From: Apibacter raozihei | Lineage (GTDB): Bacteria; Bacteroidota; Bacteroidia; Flavobacteriales; Weeksellaceae | Direction: 5' to 3' | Assembly (NCBI RefSeq): GCF_004014855.1 | Contig: NZ_CP034930.1 | Span: 2,647,716-2,711,715 of the forward strand | DNA length: 64,000 bases | Part shown: piece by piece, positions 53,663 through 62,957 of the stretch | How positions within the stretch are numbered: position 1 is the stretch's first letter | Layout of the letters: the number at the start of each line of letters is the position of its first letter | Made by a program: the position numbers and the translations under genes | Notes under the pieces: generated by a model | Told to the model about the DNA's origin: nothing | Seen by the model: only the letters and a program-made list of their open reading frames with translations | Database searches by the model: none

Positions 53663-54016
53663 TTAGTCAGCCTCATGATTCTCTATATGTCCTTTGTCTG
53701 TTACTTTGATAATTCCCCCTGTAGCACAGGGGCAAACAGAAGTGTCTAATAAAACTTTATATCCGTTCAGCTCGTCTTTCGTTGTAGTTTGCTGCCAGGA
53801 TATCGGAGCTGCTTTACAAGGAAGAAATCCTCCGGGTACAGGTTTTAATTTACATAAACCGAAAGGCTTTATATGAGTCTGGGATTCTTTATCTTGTTCT
53901 GTAGCTATGGCCTTATTTTCAATAAAGAAAAAATTCTGGCTGGTTACATGTAATTCCGTCTCAATAGTTCCCTGGTTACATTGTAACAAAGCTTTTTCTG
54001 TTATTTTTTGCGCCAT
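53663..54016 (-). CDS. DUF4280 (PAAR-like) T6SS tip protein
   Basis: The 117-residue protein has the DUF4280 pattern of small beta-structured proteins: early L-L-Q-C-N-Q-G, central F-G-L-C-K-L-K-P-V-P and L-P-C-K-A-A-P-I-S-W, and the end S-V-C-P-C-A-T-G-G-I-I. Several Cys may bind a metal, as in PAAR tips. In Bacteroidota T6SS clusters DUF4280 proteins cap the VgrG spike. It is the third gene of the VgrG cassette, 23 bases after the lipoprotein stop. Confidence 0.85.
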   Translation of the reverse strand: MAQKITEKALLQCNQGTIETELHVTSQNFFFIENKAIATEQDKESQTHIKPFGLCKLKPVPGGFLPCKAAPISWQQTTTKDELNGYKVLLDTSVCPCATGGIIKVTDKGHIENHEAD

Positions 54017-54039
54017 TATTTATTTTTTTAAATCAGGTT

Positions 54040-54888
54040 TTAATTATCCAATAAAAACCGAGAGGTAAATCCATTCGTGTCTTTTTTATCATTTTTTGCA
54101 ATAGAAATATTGTGCTTACGGGCATAGTCTTCAAATTGTTTTTGCTCAAACTCTTCCCATTCTTCCCGGGTATAATCTTTCCCTTCATAGGTTTTATAAA
54201 CCCCGGAAGCCTCTTTATCTTCAGCCCCGTCTATTTTTACTTTTCCGGTTTCTCCATCCATTACATAATTTAAGGGTAAAAAAGCCGGAGGCTCACCGAA
54301 TTCAGGAAAGTTTTTTGGGTCAGTATTAGGAATTCCTTTCACGATAGAAATTATCCAATACTTCTCTTTATTTTGTTCTCCAAAATATAGATTAAAAACG
54401 GCATTTCCATCTTCATCTATTCGTCCTTCTCCGGTTTTTAGGTTAATATAGCCCTTTTCCTGTAAAAATTCCAACACCTGCTGGGGTTTGATTTTCCCGA
54501 ATTTCTGGTCTTCATTTACCTCTTTGATTAAATTTCCTTTTTCATCGTAGTATTGGGAAATTCCTACTTTTACATTTTCTCCTATATAGGTTTCTTTTAA
54601 CTTTAAATTTCCATTGGCATAATATTCTTTATATATAGTTAAAAAGGAAGGGGAAGGTAGTCGTTCATATTGAAATCCTTTTTTATCCTTAATAAATCCT
54701 ATAGAAAATATTGTATTGCCATTAGGTAAAGTAAATTCATCAGATCCTTTATTAGTTTTTTCATATATATTAAAATCAAATTTTTCTATCATTGTAACAT
54801 TTTTTGTATTGGGTTTACTTTCTTTTTGTTCCTGTCCCCGGCATCCGGTTAGCATAAATATAATAAGTAGAAATGTTATTTTTTTCAT
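54040..54888 (-). CDS. Lipoprotein of the VgrG cassette (possible immunity protein)
   Basis: The 282-residue product has a lipoprotein signal with the lipobox L-T-G-C (Cys18). MORN-like/YwqK-type strands follow (E-Y-Y-A-N-G-N-L-K-L-K-E, then Q-Y-Y-D-E-K-G-N-L-I-K), then a mixed region with G-K-V-K-I-D-G and a charged end. It starts 2 bases after the stop of the VgrG-metalloprotease gene. The position, and a periplasmic location facing incoming effectors, suggest it could protect the producer. This is inference: immunity has not been tested, and an accessory role is possible. Confidence 0.65.
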   Translation of the reverse strand: MKKITFLLIIFMLTGCRGQEQKESKPNTKNVTMIEKFDFNIYEKTNKGSDEFTLPNGNTIFSIGFIKDKKGFQYERLPSPSFLTIYKEYYANGNLKLKETYIGENVKVGISQYYDEKGNLIKEVNEDQKFGKIKPQQVLEFLQEKGYINLKTGEGRIDEDGNAVFNLYFGEQNKEKYWIISIVKGIPNTDPKNFPEFGEPPAFLPLNYVMDGETGKVKIDGAEDKEASGVYKTYEGKDYTREEWEEFEQKQFEDYARKHNISIAKNDKKDTNGFTSRFLLDN

Positions 54889-54890
54889 AT

Positions 54891-57800
54891 TTAACGTATT
54901 TTAGAATTAAGAATTTTCCATTGCCATAAAAATAAGCAAAATCTATCTATACCTATATGGTGACTATAATCCAATAAGTTATTAGTTTTATAGACTTCAT
55001 AGGTATAATGGGCAGAAGCAGATCTGCCGTCAAAGGTATGAGGAAGATTCATGGCGTGCATGGTTTCATGAGCAACCGTAGCCTTATTGTGCGATGCAAA
55101 ATAAACTCCGAACTGAGAGTTGAAATACGAAAAACCGTTCCAATTTGCCTCTTCGCCTATAAAATACATGCGATAATAAGAATCATATTTAGTTCCAAAC
55201 TGGTCTTTCAGTTTCTTTTCCAGATAATCCTTTAACCCCGCCTGTTTGGTTATTTTATAACCGCGGGTCTTTCCGTCTGCTAAAAGTTCGTAAGTACAAA
55301 ACTTCTTTTTAAACTCATTACCTAATAAACTTCCAGTACAATCTAAGTCCTCTTCTACAATACTGGGAATAACCAAAGCCTGATTAAAATTCTGCTTAAA
55401 AAAATCTTTGCTTCCAGATTTAATAGCTCCTTTTTTAATTGATTTATTTGCATCAGTCCATACCTTTACAAAAACCACATCAATTTTCTTTTGGTAAGCG
55501 GCTGTATTGGGGTGTAATTTCAGTGCTCCACATATTTCTCCGTCTGCTTTTACGTATAGTATTTGTTCTTTAGGAGATTCTTTTTTACAAGTTATTTTAA
55601 AATAATTGAACTTATCGTATTTCCCTTTTCTTATATCTCCTATTTCTTTTAGGTTTAAGGTAAAATACTCAGATCCTTTTTTATCTTTAAATTCAAAGGT
55701 CAGTTTTTTGGGCTTTTCTTCTATTTGTATTTTCAAATTAAATAAGGCCGATCTTCCCTGCAAAAGAGTTAACACAGGAACAGGGTATAAATAAGGTTCT
55801 TTTTTTCTGTTTTTTCCTTTTCCCGTCCATTTGTCTTTCCATGAAATATTCAGGCTTGTATAACTTCGTAAAAGTTTATTATACATTTTCATGTCTTTTA
55901 TAAAGTTGGAGTTCCAGCTGTTGGTATTTTTAAATACAGTAACATTATCCGCTTCATAATATTTACCCATAATATTTCCGAACCAGTTATCCCCTTTCTG
56001 TCCGCTATCTCCGGCCCTCAACCAGTCAAAACCGAAATCAGGATTGTCTTTATATTTATCATGTGGTCTAAACATTACCACACATTTAGCCTTTATTTCT
56101 TCACGCTGGGGTTCATAGGCATTACTTATATTACTCAAAGAATTTTTAGTTTCTCCTTTCATTTCAGCTACACCCTGAGAGTTTAACGTAGCTAACTCAT
56201 CGGAATGTAAAAATAGTTTCTGTCCTCCTTGTACAAAGGTTTCCGGGCTTTCAATTTTTATTTCATTTGCAGAGGATAGTAAGGCTTTTCCTGCCTGGGT
56301 ATGGTAATAATTACTCACCAGCTGCTGCATAAACGGAGTGTTGATGAACATCTTTTGCATAATATCCAGCGTAGCCCGGTTTCCTACCGTAAAATGCAAG
56401 TCATTTCCTACCTGCATTTTCATATTATCTCCAGCTGTTATTTCTATATCTTTGGGTGCATTTACTTTAATATTTCCCTCTCCATCCATGAACATTTTAT
56501 TTCCGCTGGGATCTTCTATCATTATAGAGCCCTGACCTTCGGCATCGTTAAATACAATCTTGGCTCCGCTTCTCGTTTGTATCACTTTTATATCGTTTCC
56601 TTGGGTATAATAAGCGGCAATCTCCCCTCCGTTATAGGCGGTTCCTAATACAACGGGACACTCCGCATTACCTCCCTGAAACGCACATAACACGGTTTCT
56701 CCTATCTCCGGATTCATATAGGTACCCTTGCCTGTTCCGGCATGGGGCTGTATCACCTGTATCCAGGGAGATTGCTGATTGTTCGGTTTCTGCCAGACAA
56801 ACTGTACCCGTACCCTACCCATCTTTAACGGATCCTGATTATCCGTTACCGTGGCATGTTGCAACTCGGCTTTAGGGAAGCAGGCAGCATTGTAGTAAGG
56901 TGGGACACTTAAATCTTTAGGTACACCGGTAAAACTGTTGATATAGCCCCCGCCATCCGAAAATTCATGAATTATCTCCAGAATCCGGTACGATTCTATC
57001 GGAGTTACCCCTGTTTTAAAAACTTTGTGACCCGGCATCCAAGCATTCATCTTTGCGATGTCGCCCACCCGTAAGTGAGGGTTATTGCTCGTAGCTTCTA
57101 CATACACCAGGTTTTGTTTATGCTGCCTTTCCCTAAGTACCTGATGCTCTATTTCCTGCTGGTGTTGATGCATAAGACTCCCCAGATAATGTCCGGTGGG
57201 AGAAACCGTAAACAAACCTTCGCTGGTATTGGAGGCTGAACGCTGGAATGGATTTTCCGAACTTTGTACTCTTAAGTGAGAAGAGTCTATCGTATAAGAT
57301 GAATTTTGTTGGGGATCGTAACCTGTATAACTGAATTTTTGAGGCAGGGTTTTGAGCTGAACATCGTAGTCGTAAACATCTTCTCCTTCCAATACTTCCA
57401 CTATGCGGCTCCCCCAGCTACTGAAGTGGTATTGTTCTCCTGAATAATAAAAATATTCTCCAAACCTTTCCGACAGATGGCATAAAAACTCAAAATCGCT
57501 CTGATTATACTGTACGATATAGCTTAAGCTTTCTTTAAAATAAGGGTTTACTTTAAAGCGAATTAAATCCTGAGGATACCCTCGGGTGACTTCTTGTATT
57601 ATCTCTTCAAAGGTTTTGTCTTCAAAACTACGGCAATGAAGGCCATTTTCCATAAGCACTGAGGGGGATGTTCCCTGAAGTATCACATGGCGGATTCCCT
57701 TATTTTTCCTGCTGGAAATGCTAGAAATAACACCCGTCCATACAGATGCCGTTTTCCCGAACTGTCGAAATTCAAAAGTTATGTGACTCCCTAAATACTC

Positions 57801-58085
57801 ACGCGAATTCTCTAAAAGATATCCGTCCGATTCTCCGAAATCATCCGGATCCGCTATAAGGGTAAATTCATGTTCCCCCTTGATTCGTTCCACTAACCTT
57901 AGTTCTATATGCGTGTGAGTAAAAAATGGTTGGCTCTTAATATGAACTCTTATATGAACCAGATGCGAATCTCCATAACGATTGTCTTTACTGCCTCCGT
58001 AACGGGCGTAATATTTTTTTTCTTCTTCTTCCGGTAAAAGGCGAAACGGAAGACCGGCAAAATCTTCGGGATCATACGTTATCAT
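54891..58085 (-). CDS. VgrG spike protein with C-terminal metzincin-like effector domain
   Basis: The 1064-residue product starts with the Bacteroidota VgrG/gp27-like region (about 1-380), then a gp5-like OB fold (about 400-500: K-M-G-R-V-R-V-Q-F-V-W, E-I-G-E-T-V-L-C-A-F-Q-G-G-N). A beta-helical needle follows to about 640 with I-M-I-E-D-P-S-G-N-K and similar repeats. The C-terminal 420 residues form an extra domain ending in H-E-T-M-H-A-M-N-L-P-H (His1006, Glu1007, His1010, His1016). The spacing is that of a metzincin zinc site with Asn in place of the usual Gly, followed by a Met-turn-like N-L-L-D-Y-S. It is probably a specialised VgrG that delivers a peptidase by type VI secretion. It heads an operon with a lipoprotein and a DUF4280 tip protein. 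Confidence 0.88.
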   Translation of the reverse strand: MITYDPEDFAGLPFRLLPEEEEKKYYARYGGSKDNRYGDSHLVHIRVHIKSQPFFTHTHIELRLVERIKGEHEFTLIADPDDFGESDGYLLENSREYLGSHITFEFRQFGKTASVWTGVISSISSRKNKGIRHVILQGTSPSVLMENGLHCRSFEDKTFEEIIQEVTRGYPQDLIRFKVNPYFKESLSYIVQYNQSDFEFLCHLSERFGEYFYYSGEQYHFSSWGSRIVEVLEGEDVYDYDVQLKTLPQKFSYTGYDPQQNSSYTIDSSHLRVQSSENPFQRSASNTSEGLFTVSPTGHYLGSLMHQHQQEIEHQVLRERQHKQNLVYVEATSNNPHLRVGDIAKMNAWMPGHKVFKTGVTPIESYRILEIIHEFSDGGGYINSFTGVPKDLSVPPYYNAACFPKAELQHATVTDNQDPLKMGRVRVQFVWQKPNNQQSPWIQVIQPHAGTGKGTYMNPEIGETVLCAFQGGNAECPVVLGTAYNGGEIAAYYTQGNDIKVIQTRSGAKIVFNDAEGQGSIMIEDPSGNKMFMDGEGNIKVNAPKDIEITAGDNMKMQVGNDLHFTVGNRATLDIMQKMFINTPFMQQLVSNYYHTQAGKALLSSANEIKIESPETFVQGGQKLFLHSDELATLNSQGVAEMKGETKNSLSNISNAYEPQREEIKAKCVVMFRPHDKYKDNPDFGFDWLRAGDSGQKGDNWFGNIMGKYYEADNVTVFKNTNSWNSNFIKDMKMYNKLLRSYTSLNISWKDKWTGKGKNRKKEPYLYPVPVLTLLQGRSALFNLKIQIEEKPKKLTFEFKDKKGSEYFTLNLKEIGDIRKGKYDKFNYFKITCKKESPKEQILYVKADGEICGALKLHPNTAAYQKKIDVVFVKVWTDANKSIKKGAIKSGSKDFFKQNFNQALVIPSIVEEDLDCTGSLLGNEFKKKFCTYELLADGKTRGYKITKQAGLKDYLEKKLKDQFGTKYDSYYRMYFIGEEANWNGFSYFNSQFGVYFASHNKATVAHETMHAMNLPHTFDGRSASAHYTYEVYKTNNLLDYSHHIGIDRFCLFLWQWKILNSKIR

Positions 58086-58636
58086 GAAATCAGTTTATTA
58101 ACATTTATAAAAAATCAAATTATTTAAATACCAAAAATAAAAATTATTTTCAAGATAATAATTAAAATAAAATTAGATTTTTATTAAAAATTAAATCAAT
58201 GTTATACAAATTAAACAAAATAATAAGGATATTACTTTATTAAAAAGTATAATTATATTTGATAAGAAATATGCTTTTGTTGACTATCGGTAAGCAATAT
58301 TTCACGGTGAAATACACATGGGCTCGTTCCTAATTATTTGTATTTAAAAAGAAATAAAATCAACCGCCAAACCGTCCTTACAATTAATGCCATTTTGACA
58401 TTATTTCTACTTCGTATTTTTAAATATTTATTTTCAGAAAAATAGTAATGGAATATTCAACACTATCTTATTCATTTATAGCTTCTTTATTTACATAATA
58501 GCATAGGTTTATAACAATTCTAATATGAACATAGAAATCATCTATATATTTTAAGATATGAGGCATGGTTATTGGTGAATTTTAATGAGAAACAATGGTT
58601 ACTAATACCATTAAACTAAAATTATAATTTATAAAT
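58086..58636. other. Intergenic region between VgrG and gnd
   Basis: About 550 AT-rich bases carry the promoters of two divergent transcripts. I see no gene here. The most distinctive element is the palindrome TATTTCAC-G-GTGAAATA at 58298-58314, which could be a regulator site. No exact TAnnTTTG element was found on either strand. Confidence 0.5.
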
Positions 58637-59533
58637 ATGAAAATTGGATTTGTAGGATTAGGAAAAATGGGCGGTAAAATGGTAGAACGCCTTTTAGATC
58701 ATGGACATGAAGTTGTAGTTTATAATTTAACAGCTAAGGAAGTGGAAGAAGCTGCTGCAAAAGGCGCAATTCCTGCTTCCGACCTACAAGATCTGGTTGG
58801 AAAGCTTGAAGGAAGAAAGCTTATCTGGCTTATGGTTCCCGCAGGTAAGCCTGTGGATGAAAATATTGCGGAATTAACAAAACTACTGGGTAAAGGAGAT
58901 ATTATCGTAGATGGTGGAAACAGCTATTGGAGAGAAACTGTAGAACGTGGGAAAAAAGTTAAGGAATCCGGAATACACTATCTGGACTGTGGTACCAGTG
59001 GGGGTGTTTGGGGACTTCAAAACGGTTATTGTCTTATGTATGGAGGAGATAAGGATGCTTGCGATTTTGCTGAACCTATATTTAAAAGTCTTGCCCCCGA
59101 GAATGGCTATTTACGATGCGGTGAAAGCGGTTCCGGGCACATGGTAAAAATGGTTCATAACGGTATTGAATACGGAATGATGCAGGCCTATGCCGAAGGA
59201 TTTGAAATTATGAAAAATTCTCCTTACGATGTAGATTTGGAAAAAATATCTAAAGTATGGATGCAGGGTTCGGTGGTTCGTTCCTGGTTATTAGAACTGA
59301 TTGGAAATGCCTTAGACGGTAACGAAAATCTGGAGGGTATCAAAGATTATGTTGCTGATAGTGGAGAAGGTAGATGGACCGTACAGACAGCTATGGACTT
59401 TGATGTTCCTGCGCATGTAATTACAGCTTCTTTATTTACCCGTTTCGAATCCAGACAGGAATCATCATTTGCCATGAAATTATTGGCTGCTATGAGAAAC
59501 CAGTTTGGTGGACATGAAGTAAAAAAAGATTAA
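58637..59533 (+). CDS. gnd: 6-phosphogluconate dehydrogenase (decarboxylating, short type)
   Basis: The 298-residue product has the Rossmann motif G-F-V-G-L-G-K-M-G, the substrate loop D-C-G-T-S-G-G-V-W-G and the catalytic K-M-V-H-N-G-I-E-Y-G-M region. It is the short form (about 300 residues) as opposed to the 470-residue enterobacterial enzyme. Members of this form often prefer NAD. It makes ribulose 5-phosphate in the oxidative pentose phosphate pathway. It is the first gene of an operon with zwf and pgl. Confidence 0.92.
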   Translation: MKIGFVGLGKMGGKMVERLLDHGHEVVVYNLTAKEVEEAAAKGAIPASDLQDLVGKLEGRKLIWLMVPAGKPVDENIAELTKLLGKGDIIVDGGNSYWRETVERGKKVKESGIHYLDCGTSGGVWGLQNGYCLMYGGDKDACDFAEPIFKSLAPENGYLRCGESGSGHMVKMVHNGIEYGMMQAYAEGFEIMKNSPYDVDLEKISKVWMQGSVVRSWLLELIGNALDGNENLEGIKDYVADSGEGRWTVQTAMDFDVPAHVITASLFTRFESRQESSFAMKLLAAMRNQFGGHEVKKD

Positions 59534-59559
59534 AATTTAGTATAAATTACTATTTATAA

Positions 59560-61095
59560 ATGTCTCAAAAAAATATTAAAAACCAAATATTAGTGATTTT
59601 TGGAGCCTCCGGAGATCTTACATACAGAAAACTAATTCCTGCTTTGTTTGATCTTTATAAGCAAAAATCACTACCTGAAAAATTTGCTATTTTAGGGGTT
59701 GCCAGAAGTGCATTTACGGATGAATCGTTCCGTGAAAAAATGAAAGATGGAATTATTCAGTTTGCCAATGGAAAACAGGATCCAGAAGAAGATATTTCAT
59801 CTTTTTTAAATAAACTGCATTATCTTTCTATCAATACTGATCAGGAAGAAGAATATGTAAAACTGAAAGAGAGGCTTGAAAGTCTCGACAAAACGGAATT
59901 TACTGAAGGAAACTACATCTTTTATTTATCTACTCCCCCTACCCTATACCCGCTGATACCTAAATTTTTAGCAAATCAGGGGTTAAATAAAGAAGAGGAA
60001 TTTTTCCGAAGAATAATCATTGAAAAACCTTTTGGTACGGATTATAAATCAGCTGTTGATTTAAATGAACTATTAAAGGAAGATTACAGAGAAGATCAAA
60101 TCTATAGAATTGATCATTATCTGGGTAAGGAAACGGTTCAGAATTTGTTGGTTACGCGTTTTGCCAATGGTATCTATGAACCGCTCTGGAATCGAAATTA
60201 TATTCATCATGTAGAAATTACCGCTGCCGAAAGTTTAGGTATCGAAAACAGAGGAAGTTATTACGATCATTCCGGAGCTTTACGGGATATGGTTCAAAAC
60301 CATTTAATGCAATTATTGGCTCTGGTGGCTATGGAGCCTCCGATGTCCATTGAATCTGAAGCCGTCAGAAACGAAAAATTAAAGGTTTTTCAGGCTTTAC
60401 GTCCCTTAAAGGATGATGATTTGTTTAAAAATGTGATTCGGGGTCAATACACGTCTGCTAATATCAAGGGACAATATGTTAAAGGATACAGGGAAGAAAA
60501 AGATGTAGCTCCCGATTCCCGAACAGAAACCTATATTGCCATGAAACTATTTATAGACAATTGGCGATGGGCAGATGTACCTTTTTATTTAAGAACCGGA
60601 AAAAGATTACCCACCCGGGCATCTGAAATAGTCATTCATTTTCGTCCGGCTCCGCAAAGGTTATTCCCTGAAATTGCAGATTCCAGTAGTGACAGTAATC
60701 AGCTGATTCTACGAATTCAACCCGATGAAGGAATACTTTTGAAAACCCGAATGAAAGTTCCCGGAAACGGATATCAGGTTAAAAATGTAAATATTAATTT
60801 TCATTATTCGGATTTACAAAATACGTATGTTCCCGATGCTTATGAAAGACTGCTTCTGGATTGTATGACAGGTGATTCTACCCTATATATAAGAGGAGAT
60901 GCTGTGGAAGCTACCTGGAAATACGTGCAACCGATTTTGGATTTCTGGGATAAAACTCCGGATGCTCCGCTATACGGCTATCCTGCAGGTTCCTGGGGGC
61001 CTGTACAAGCTGATGACCTAATTGAAGCTTGTGGATACGGATGGAGATATCCTTGTAAAAATTTATCCGATGATGGTATATATTGTGAATTATGA
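59560..61095 (+). CDS. zwf: Glucose-6-phosphate 1-dehydrogenase
   Basis: The 511-residue product has the dinucleotide site F-G-A-S-G-D-L-T-Y-R-K and active-site motif R-I-D-H-Y-L-G-K-E. Also present are E-K-P-F-G-T-D and the C-terminal G-D-S-T-L-Y-I-R-G-D-A-V-E. It oxidises glucose 6-phosphate to the lactone. It starts 26 bases after gnd and overlaps pgl by 4 bases, so the three enzymes of the pathway are made together. Confidence 0.97.
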   Translation: MSQKNIKNQILVIFGASGDLTYRKLIPALFDLYKQKSLPEKFAILGVARSAFTDESFREKMKDGIIQFANGKQDPEEDISSFLNKLHYLSINTDQEEEYVKLKERLESLDKTEFTEGNYIFYLSTPPTLYPLIPKFLANQGLNKEEEFFRRIIIEKPFGTDYKSAVDLNELLKEDYREDQIYRIDHYLGKETVQNLLVTRFANGIYEPLWNRNYIHHVEITAAESLGIENRGSYYDHSGALRDMVQNHLMQLLALVAMEPPMSIESEAVRNEKLKVFQALRPLKDDDLFKNVIRGQYTSANIKGQYVKGYREEKDVAPDSRTETYIAMKLFIDNWRWADVPFYLRTGKRLPTRASEIVIHFRPAPQRLFPEIADSSSDSNQLILRIQPDEGILLKTRMKVPGNGYQVKNVNINFHYSDLQNTYVPDAYERLLLDCMTGDSTLYIRGDAVEATWKYVQPILDFWDKTPDAPLYGYPAGSWGPVQADDLIEACGYGWRYPCKNLSDDGIYCEL

Positions 61096-61817
61096 TAAAA
61101 GAAAATATAAACGTTTATAAAGATACACAAGATCTGAGTGAAGGATTCACTCTGTTTTTACTCAAATTACTGGAGGTTTATCCGCATGTAAATATTTCAT
61201 TGTCCGGGGGCTCTACTCCTAAAGTCTTGTTTGACTATTGGGCTGAGCATTGTAAAGAAAGAATTGACTGGAATAAAATTTCTTTTTTCTGGGGAGACGA
61301 ACGCTGTGTTTCTCCCGATGATGAAATGAGTAATTTTAAAATGACTAAAGAACATTTATTTGATCAATTACCCCAAATTAAAGATAATTCAATTTTCAGA
61401 ATTAAAGGAGAATCTAATCCTGATGATGAAGCCGTAAGATACAGTAAAATTCTTGCTACAGAATTATTAACCAAAAATTCTATTCCTAGTTTTGAGCTGG
61501 TCGTACTCGGAATGGGAGATGATGGTCATACAGCATCAATTTTTCCCAATCAGATCCAGCTTTGGAATGAAAAGTCCAGTTGCGTAGTTGCTTCACACCC
61601 AGAAACCGGAAAGCAAAGAATCAGCCTTACAGGAACCGTTATTAATAAAGCACAACATGTTGCTTTTCTTGTAACAGGTGAGAATAAAGCAGAAAAAATA
61701 AAAGAAATGATCGAAAACAGATCGGTTGCTAAATCTAAATATCCCGCAGCTCTAGTTAATCCGGAACAAGGATACTTATATTGGTTTCTGGATGAAAAAG
61801 CTGCTTCGCTACTATAG
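61092..61817 (+). CDS. pgl: 6-phosphogluconolactonase
   Basis: The 241-residue protein of the NagB-like fold (DevB type) has S-L-S-G-G-S-T-P-K, F-F-W-G-D-E-R-C-V and L-G-M-G-D-D-G-H-T-A-S-I-F-P. It hydrolyses the lactone to 6-phosphogluconate, linking the zwf and gnd reactions. Its start overlaps the end of zwf by 4 bases. Confidence 0.95.
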   Translation: MIKENINVYKDTQDLSEGFTLFLLKLLEVYPHVNISLSGGSTPKVLFDYWAEHCKERIDWNKISFFWGDERCVSPDDEMSNFKMTKEHLFDQLPQIKDNSIFRIKGESNPDDEAVRYSKILATELLTKNSIPSFELVVLGMGDDGHTASIFPNQIQLWNEKSSCVVASHPETGKQRISLTGTVINKAQHVAFLVTGENKAEKIKEMIENRSVAKSKYPAALVNPEQGYLYWFLDEKAASLL

Positions 61818-61832
61818 AAATGATATCAATAT

Positions 61833-61867
61833 AAAAAAAAGAGATAGCTTAAACTATCTCTTTTTTT
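61833..61867 (+). terminator. Rho-independent terminator of the gnd-zwf-pgl operon
   Basis: The stem AGAGATAG with CTATCTCT, extended by A and T runs on either side, gives a 15-bp pairing with a seven-T tail. It lies 16 bases after the pgl stop. Confidence 0.88.
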
Positions 61868-62025
61868 ATATCTCTTATTTATCTATTTATCAATGAAGCT
61901 TATGATGCTGTATGATTTTTTTGCAGAAAGGATGGAATTTAAAACACAATTGATATTTAACAACTTACGCATTAGTGTATCAAATAGGTAACAAAACCTT
62001 TCAGTATTTATATTAATTTTATGCC

Positions 62026-62589
62026 CTACCAGTCTGCATACTCTTTTTTTACGCCTCCCTCACCTTTTATAGTTTGCGCCAAAGATTCTACCGATTCTTG
62101 CATTTTTTCTACTAAAGCGTTAAAAGCTTCTTCTTGTGCCTTCTTGGTCATAGCAGGTGCTCGCTTGTCTGTAATAGGTAAGTAATTTGCGATTGCATAC
62201 TCATATTTATCATCTAAATAAGATGAACTATTAGGTATGATAGTCGTTGCAGTACAAATTATACGGGCTCTACCGTCTTTAATATCTATCCTAAGTATGT
62301 GATACGCATTTGTTTTCCAAGTTCCAAGAAGAAATGTAGTCATATTTAAATACAACCCCTTGCCTATGACTAAACCACCTTCCTTATCATCTGTTTGAAT
62401 TACAGAATTTGCACTACCATATGAACGCGTAAAATAAGATTTTACACGTTTATAAATTTCATCTTTGGTCTCCCCTATATTCTCAATAGTTTTAGTAACT
62501 ACAATATTACCATCTTCTACTTCATATTTACTCTGAGATATACCTAGACTGGAAGTTAATAGGACTAATAATAAAATAAATTTTCTCAT
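62026..62589 (-). CDS. Exported DUF4468 domain protein
   Basis: The product has 187 residues from the ATG at 62589, which gives a clean signal peptide (M-R-K-F-I-L-L-L-V-L-L, ending I-S-Q). An ATG nine codons earlier (62616) overlaps the stop of the small membrane frame upstream as TAATG and could allow coupled translation. The mature part fits DUF4468 with TBP-like fold: V-V-T-K-T-I-E-N-I-G, Y-F-T-R-S-Y-G, I-L-R-I-D-I-K-D-G-R-A-R-I. The role is unknown. Confidence 0.75.
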   Translation of the reverse strand: MRKFILLLVLLTSSLGISQSKYEVEDGNIVVTKTIENIGETKDEIYKRVKSYFTRSYGSANSVIQTDDKEGGLVIGKGLYLNMTTFLLGTWKTNAYHILRIDIKDGRARIICTATTIIPNSSSYLDDKYEYAIANYLPITDKRAPAMTKKAQEEAFNALVEKMQESVESLAQTIKGEGGVKKEYADW

Positions 62590-62615
62590 ATTTTTATTGA
62601 TAAGATTACTCAACA

Positions 62616-62858
62616 TTATTTTTTATGTACAATAATTCTTACTACATCATCTATACTTACAAAAAGAGACATCCACAACCAATTAAACAAGCCAATAATA
62701 AGTATTATTCCTATATATAAATACTGCATTGGATCTTCATATATAACTCCAGCAACAATAAAAATAATTGCTCCTATAAAATGGAGTATTACTAATAAGG
62801 CTGAAATAGAATTACACCACCCGGCTAATTTCCCCGATTTTTTTACCTTAATTTTAAT
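62616..62858 (-). CDS. Small two-helix membrane protein without a normal start codon
   Basis: The frame from 62858 to the TAA at 62618-62616 encodes about 80 residues. They include K-K-S-G-K-L-A-G-W-C-N-S, a hydrophobic helix (L-L-V-I-L-H-F-I-G-A-I-I-F-I-V-A-G), Y-E-D-P-M-Q-Y, a second helix (I-G-I-I-L-I-I-G-L-F-N-W) and the end V-R-I-I-V-H-K-K. There is no in-frame ATG, GTG or TTG near the beginning, so initiation would need ATT at 62858 or 62852, or the start was lost by mutation. A TATATTTG promoter element lies just upstream. I read it as a real or recently damaged gene. Confidence 0.4.
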   Translation of the reverse strand: MKIKVKKSGKLAGWCNSISALLVILHFIGAIIFIVAGVIYEDPMQYLYIGIILIIGLFNWLWMSLFVSIDDVVRIIVHKK

Positions 62859-62873
62859 AGTTTATCAGATAAA

Positions 62874-62881
62874 CAAATATA
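62874..62881 (-). promoter_or_regulatory. -7 element upstream of the small membrane frame and DUF4468 gene
   Basis: The minus strand reads TATATTTG, an exact TAnnTTTG. The predicted transcript would begin about 10 bases before the ATT codons of the small frame. Confidence 0.4.
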
Positions 62882-62957
62882 GGATAAAATATTTTATTTA
62901 ATTGACATACTAAATAAAACTCCGATACATCATATAAAGATTAAACATCTTTCATAT

